In this document: in pieces, positions 58,751 to 64,000 of the stretch
Position numbering within the stretch: the first letter of the stretch is position 1
Layout of the letters: each line of letters opens with the position of its first letter
Assembly (NCBI RefSeq): GCF_023856365.1
Contig: NC_064548.1
Coordinates: 23,422,461-23,486,460 of the forward strand
From: Brienomyrus brachyistius
Taxonomy: Eukaryota > Chordata > Actinopteri > Osteoglossiformes > Mormyridae
DNA: 64,000 bases
Direction of reading: 5' to 3'
The notes under the pieces: model-generated
Seen by the model: the letters and a program-made list of their open reading frames with translations, nothing else
What the model was told of the DNA's origin: nothing
Database searches by the model: none
Position numbers and translations under genes: made by a program

Positions 58751-59695
58751 ATGGGCACGGTGCTCTCCATATCGCCGACATCGCGGAAAGGGGGCACCGT
58801 GGAAGAGAAAGCCGACAGCGCCCACCCGGCAAACAGCAAGGAGAAGAACCTGAAGCGGCCTTCGGTGCTCATATCGGCTCTGACATGGAAGCGTCTCGTC
58901 GCCGCATCGGCTAAGAAGAAGAACGCTAAGAAAGTGAACCCGAACCTGTCGGCGTCGCAGCCCGGGGGAAACTCAGTGGAAAAGCTCAATAATGAGAATA
59001 CCAAGAAGTCGCAGCAATCCGGTTCGGATCGGAAGGGATCACAGAAGCCTGGGCTGCTTGCAGTACCCGTACCGACAGTCCCTAACCAGAACCCCCCGCC
59101 CGGCCAAGCCCAGAATGTGTCACAGAACCCCAAACAGCTCAAGTCGGTCCAAAAGCAGTCCAGCGACCGGCCTCTGGTGTCTCCGAGACGCGTGATCGTC
59201 CAGGCATCCACCGGAGAGCTGCTGCGCTGCTTGAGCCAGTTCATGTGCCGGAGGTGCTTTAAGCTCAAGGAGCTCAGTCCCAATGAGATCATCCTCTGGT
59301 TCAGGAACGTGGACAGGTCGCTGTTGATCCAAGGCTGGCAAGATGAGGGATTCATTAATCCCGTAAACGTAGTTTTTGTTTACTTGCTCTGTAGAGAAGC
59401 GATCAGCGACGACATCGACACCGAGTTTGAACTTCAAGCTGCCTTTCTGACCTGCCTCTACCTGGCTTATTCCTACATGGGAAGTGAAATTTCGTACCCC
59501 CTCAAGCCCTTCCTTGTGGAGGCCAATAAGGAAGTCTTTTGGGAGCGATCGCTGCGGATGATTGATAAGATGAGCCCCAAAATGCTGCAGATCAACTCGG
59601 ATCCTCATTTCTTCACGGAGGTTTTCCAGGACCTCAAAAACGAAGCGGAGTCGAGGGACACGAACGGCAGATGTACAAATAACTTGGACCGCTAA
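58751..59695 (+). CDS. cdk5r2: cdk5r2: Cdk5 activator 2 (p39)
   Basis: Intronless 314-codon gene. The product activates the neuronal kinase Cdk5 by binding it in a cyclin-like manner. Residues 1-9 MGTVLSISP carry the N-myristoylation glycine at position 2, known to anchor p35/p39 to membranes. LKRPSVLISALTWKRLVAASAKKK (about 34-57) is the basic N-terminal block, and LLAVPVPTVP (102-111) is p39-specific. From RRVIVQAST (146-154) through ELLRCL, CRRC, DRSLLIQGWQD, FVYLLCRE, LTCLYLAYSYMG, EISYPLKPFLVE to HFFTEVFQDLKNE (about 286-298) runs the Cdk5-binding cyclin-box fold. The end NNLDR and the ISALTWKRLV/PVPTVP blocks favour p39 over p35. It is shorter than mammalian p39, which has longer Pro/Gly-rich linkers. 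The start ATG has G at -3 and G at +4, a good Kozak context. Fish may have two copies (a/b); which this is cannot be told. Confidence 0.96.
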   Translation: MGTVLSISPTSRKGGTVEEKADSAHPANSKEKNLKRPSVLISALTWKRLVAASAKKKNAKKVNPNLSASQPGGNSVEKLNNENTKKSQQSGSDRKGSQKPGLLAVPVPTVPNQNPPPGQAQNVSQNPKQLKSVQKQSSDRPLVSPRRVIVQASTGELLRCLSQFMCRRCFKLKELSPNEIILWFRNVDRSLLIQGWQDEGFINPVNVVFVYLLCREAISDDIDTEFELQAAFLTCLYLAYSYMGSEISYPLKPFLVEANKEVFWERSLRMIDKMSPKMLQINSDPHFFTEVFQDLKNEAESRDTNGRCTNNLDR

Positions 59696-59945
59696 GAGAG
59701 GAAAGCAGATATCTCAATATGTAGGCTTATTACGCTTCTCGCGTTCTCCATGGGTGGTTGAGTCCTGGATCCAGGCAGCAGACCTGGGAAGGTGAATGTG
59801 CTCTGCAGCCGGCGAATCAAAAAGACACTTTGTATCCGTTTTTCTCAGATAAGAAACGTTTTGTGTTGTAACAGTTTAAAACATTACCTCATTGCTACTG
59901 TGAATCACAGTACAGCGGGGTTCGGGTAAGGGGCAGTCCAATAAA
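59696..59945 (+). other. cdk5r2 3' UTR (proximal) with poly(A) signal
   Basis: Non-coding sequence after the stop. AATAAA at 59940-59945 is the first canonical signal. More lie at 60742-60747 and 60911-60916, so a longer 3' UTR is possible. Confidence 0.5.
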
Positions 59946-62900
59946 TGCATGCCTAAAGTATTTTATTTGTACCTTCATTGTGGCTTTTAAAATGGCCGTG
60001 TGGTGCAGGGGCGACAGTGGAGAAATGTTAGCTAGTGCGTCAGTGTTTAGTTAATTGATTGCAAATTTGTTTCAGTTTTGAGAGGCAGGAAAAGCGAGAA
60101 TTACGGCAGTATGGCGTAGCTGGAGCTATCCAAGGTGCTGGTCTGCAATGGACACGTTGCACAAGTGCTACGTTCAATCACACCATTTGTTTGAACTATG
60201 AATGTAAAATTTATGACAACGGAAAATGTCAAACTACTGTTCTATGTGCCAACTGTTATAGTATAAAACTTTGTTTATATTGTATATTTAAAACAATTAT
60301 ATAAATGCCAATGCTATCTCGTCCTTTTGCGATTTTATTAACATTTGTTTGGACTTTTTTTAAGTATGAAAGGAAGGATAGGAAGTCAATGCAACTGGTT
60401 TCAGTGAATGTCAGTACATCGTCTATGTGAATGTGCACTACTAACAGGGCAAAGATAGCAATTCTCCTTACAAGCCGTAAAGGCTTATTTTTCGTAACCA
60501 GACTGCATTTCCTATAGCTCTGCTGGAATACCCTTCTCTTTGAGATTCACGGTGCGAAGGAATGCTTTATCTCCTCATCTCAGAATCCTATCTCTCCATG
60601 TAGACTCGAGTAGGCTAGTTTTCTCATTAAATTACGGAGATGAAACCCCGGGACGTATTCTCAGAGACTTATAAGGTTTATAACGTCCGATTACCAGTAA
60701 GAAACTGACTTCATACCCTGAGCCTTTTATGCCAGCAAAAGAATAAAATAAACAGGCGTAAGATGTATTAATATTATTTCTGGACGTCAAACGTGCAAAG
60801 GAAGGAATTTGTGCTTATTTTTCTCACCCAATGCTGTTTCTCACTTTGCCGGTTTTACCTGTATATTGTGACCAAGTAGAACTCAACTAATATTTCTACC
60901 GGGAAAGGAAAATAAATATTTGAAAACGCTGGCAAAATATACATTGGTGTACAGTCAACAGTTGTGAACATTGTTCTAAACAAAGGGTCAGCAAACTGGT
61001 GGAACAATAAAATAAACATATGTAGAAATACTGGATTTGTGTTTTCTGGTCGGGCCGCCTTTGAAACGTGTACATTGTCTTTTCGATTGTAGCTGGCCCT
61101 GGTGCTGAAAGAAATATTGCGTCGCCCTCCTGGAAGCTTTAGGAATTTAATAGCATTTCAATTTAGGATATATTCTTTTAAAGCTACTAAATGTCTAAGT
61201 GTCAGTAAATGTAAAATATTATTTGTCTATTGTTTATTTTTTTAAGTTGTATTTTAGTTATGGGTTATAATTGAATTACTGCTTGTAGTAGTAATATTTT
61301 TTCAGGTTATTAATTTAGTTTTTGTTTTCTCTATATCAGTTTTAGGTAGTTAATAGGCTATAAGCCAGACTAATTACACTGTCAAAGAAGTTCCAGTTTT
61401 GAAATACTACCAAACGTTTAAAATTGAGCAAGAAATATCGCATATTTATGTGACCGAAAGTCTGAAGATGGTGTCATGTACAATAACCGAGTCAAGTCAG
61501 TTGTATGACTCATGCTTGGTAAAAGACTACCTATATGCCGAGAGGATGGTTCGAATGAAGAAATTATCCTGAATTTATGAATAACGCACGTGGCCCGAGT
61601 GTTCTTCGTGGTGATTGGCTGGAATTTGGTGCAGTCTGTTAGAACTGTCATTCTGACGGAGGGCTGCGGATCCGGGCTGCTGGGTCACAGGAGTCTATAA
61701 TCCACGAGTGCAGGCGCATTCTCCTCGTCTCCATAGCAACTGACACTTTACTAAACCTGTACTATCCACATCAAGCATTCTAAATCCATAATGCATTTCT
61801 GCAGATGGATACCTTGAATCGGAGTATAGCTCCTGTAAGGCACTCGTCCCTCATTACAAACAGAATTCTTTCATGCAGTTATCTGTGTTCCCCATGTGTT
61901 TTATAAAGTACAGCAAATAACCCCAAGACACGGCAGGAAAACATATAAACTATTTCAGAGAGCGAGAGTTACAGGAAGAGAGTCAAACCGTAAAAAGGTT
62001 GACTTAATGTCTGATAGTGCGAAGGGTATGTGTGATGCTGGTTAGTATGTAACTTTATATACAACGTATTTTACACGCCCGCCTTGTGATGGAGAGTGTT
62101 ATACAAAATCATCAAAGGCTTTTTTATCACCTCTAATTGCTGGTCTCTAGAGGAGAGGACGTATCCATTAACTAATTAAGGATGTCAAATAATTATGATA
62201 CAATTAAATCTATATTCAGAGCCTTATAAAATTACCATAATTTGGGTTTTCTTTGAGAAACAGTTAAATTCCAATTGTGCTCAAAACACTTTCACACTGA
62301 CATCAACGAGGTGGGGACACTGCACGGCTCAAACTGCAATTGATAATGCAACCATACTATGCGTGTAAAAATCACAAACATGCATTCAACATGTCAGTTC
62401 AAGAACATGCAACATCCTTATATTTCAGTTCAAACAGACCAAATTCACTGGCCCCCTCAAAGTCTCTGAATGACATGACTCGGTGTGCAATGCATTTATC
62501 CAGTTTTGCTCTTTGCTATTATTGTTAATAATTTAAGTTCTCTGACATTTCTACATGCCCATCGATTCCCAGATCCACCACGCTCAAAGGTTTTGGTCAG
62601 AGAATTAACATCATGACTTTTAGGCAGCAGACTGAAAAAAAAACGAACTGCAGGACGCCAGTCTGTTTTTAGGGCAGATTTTTAATGAAATGCTTAATTC
62701 TTCTCTAGAGGACATGCAGAGTTGACAGTTTTTCTTTTTGGTCTCATTGATAAGGACATTGTGCTGAATCATGAAGTTCCCCGTTCACAGACTAACCGAA
62801 TGTGAGCAATGATTGAATATTTTATTCCCTCTGAGACTTAAAACTGCAACCAGCTAACATTTGGTTAAGAACAACTACGGGTTATATTTTGTTTCTCTAA

Positions 62901-64000
62901 CAACATCAGGAAATGGCAAATAATAACAGGACTAACCTCACTCTCTGTAGTCTGATTACCCTAAATCTAAATCAGGGCAGTATTTCTGTTTTATTCTCTT
63001 AAATTTGTAAAAACGTAATTTGTGTGTGTTGTATTATTTTCATTCATATACAAATTTATCTTTATACCACTTATACCTGTAGCATCTTTAGTGTAGAATC
63101 ACCTTTAAAATTCATCCTCTGAAAAGCAACTAAAAGCAATCAACTCAAAGTGAAACAAACGCATTATGAGTCGTGCAAATGCATGGGAGCAGCCTGGCCT
63201 GTTTTTGTAGGAGAGTAAACAAGGTACAGTGTTCATCGCAAAAAGCCGGAGACAAATGGGGCTAAGAGCAGCTTCTTGCGAATGTAACCGTCACTAATCT
63301 TTCCTACTTGCTGCAGTCAGCCCCACCGTGAGAGAGGCTGTCTGCAGTGTTCTGGCCCTCTTATCTGGATTGACTCCAAGTGGGTCGTCCCAGGAAGGAG
63401 ACCGGACCTAGTGACATCTTCTTGGCCTTTACTGCACCTCCCGCACAAAAGTCCATCTCCGATTGTTCCAGTCTGGGTGAATGACCACTCCAGGGTTCAG
63501 CATGTCCTAGCTATTGCCCTCAGATTACCTCTAATATCCAGTGTACAGTGTCCTGCCTATCCAATGGTATGTAGTCACCTTAAAACACACAAAAGGATGC
63601 AACTTATGAATTAAAAATGATTTATGCCAGGATTTACAACATGAGTATTTTTCTAAATAACACCGAGGAAAATAACTGACTTTGTTACAGCAACAGTTTC
63701 ACAAAAACGGCATGTAATCCTGATTCTGCGCCAGGAAACGTTATTTAGATCAATTCATGTTTTTTAATGACTTATGTCAGGCTTTCAGTTAGAAATGCAT
63801 TTGCAGGCGCTTTGCCTTGTCTGTTTTTGTGCCTATACAGTTTATCTTTGTGCAAATGCCGTAGGACCCCGACTGCTACAGCAGGGCACGACGGAGGGGA
63901 AACGCTCCACGTAGCGACTTTGACAAAACAGTGTTTGTTAACGGAAGGAACACAAAGGGAGAATCAGAAAACAAAAGGACCATGAAGGATTTAAACAAAA
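59946..64000. other. Flank downstream of cdk5r2, no gene seen
   Basis: AT-rich. An inverted CCAAT (attgg, near 61614) and an RFX-like half site (ccatagcaac, near 61731-61740) lie in a small GC-richer patch at 61590-61745. At 62105-62300 an ATCAAAGG TCF/LEF-type core (62111-62118) sits beside a TAAT/ATTA-rich stretch. I found neither an ETS-domain exon (fev) nor a mir-375-like sequence. Confidence 0.5.
62105..62260. promoter_or_regulatory. Candidate homeodomain/TCF-rich non-coding element
   Basis: ATCAAAGG at 62111-62118 is followed by ctctaattgctgg, cattaactaattaagg and caaataattatgatacaatt. The density of TAAT cores in non-repeat sequence is typical of developmental enhancers. Conservation untested. 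Confidence 0.2.

Noticed and set aside
59946..64000. fev (ETS domain) exons or mir-375 expected by synteny after cdk5r2
   Set aside because: No ETS-domain translation and no uuuguucguucggcucg-type sequence was found in this stretch. They probably lie beyond the window.

Overview
The window is animal nuclear DNA, most likely from a ray-finned (teleost) fish. It holds two developmental/neuronal genes about 47 kb apart, both on the + strand: the 3' three exons of a Wnt10-class gene, best matched to wnt10a (join 851..1113, 3502..3875, 11345..11812), and a complete single-exon cdk5r2 (p39, 58751..59695). WNT10A and CDK5R2 are neighbours in the same orientation in other vertebrates (usually with WNT6 upstream), so each identification supports the other. 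The fish assignment rests on the repeats: (ccatccat)/(ggatggat)-tailed retroposon ends, a repeat ending in a 'tgtaaagcgct' type motif, hairpin MITEs, and CA/GT arrays next to a 'ggtatacct' motif.

Layout. 1-850 is the end of wnt10a intron 1; exon 1 with the signal peptide lies outside the window. 851-11812 is the rest of wnt10a. Its 7.5-kb third intron carries a 41-bp minisatellite that runs almost up to the last splice acceptor. 12-58 kb is a gene desert with no supportable protein-coding gene of the host. It is rich in tandem repeats (11, 17, 18, 33 and 42 bp units), poly(G)/poly(C) runs, decayed retroposon tails, a hAT MITE with an intact 8-bp target duplication, long-hairpin MITEs and LTR-like pieces. 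58.15-60 kb is cdk5r2 with its promoter-proximal sequence and 3' UTR start. 60-64 kb is non-coding flank, and fev and mir-375 (expected further on by synteny) are not seen here.

The most notable object is an intact, apparently very young LTR retrotransposon at 17233-20539. It has two 298-bp LTRs that I read as identical, TGTCA/TGACA ends, a CTTAT target duplication, and no tRNA primer-binding site. Instead, the 10 bases just inside the 5' LTR (AATGACAGAC) are the exact complement of the predicted 5' end of its own RNA (GTCTGTCATT, about 31 bp after a TATA-like box). That is the arrangement expected of Tf1/sushi-type self-priming. Its only long ORF (about 774-820 aa) is not a recognisable gag-pol but an acidic/basic head followed by in-frame Pro/Ala/Gln-rich minisatellites, so it looks non-autonomous.

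Limits: all family assignments are by eye from sequence recall, with no alignments or database searches. Conserved non-coding elements are suggested only from motif content and need cross-species alignment.
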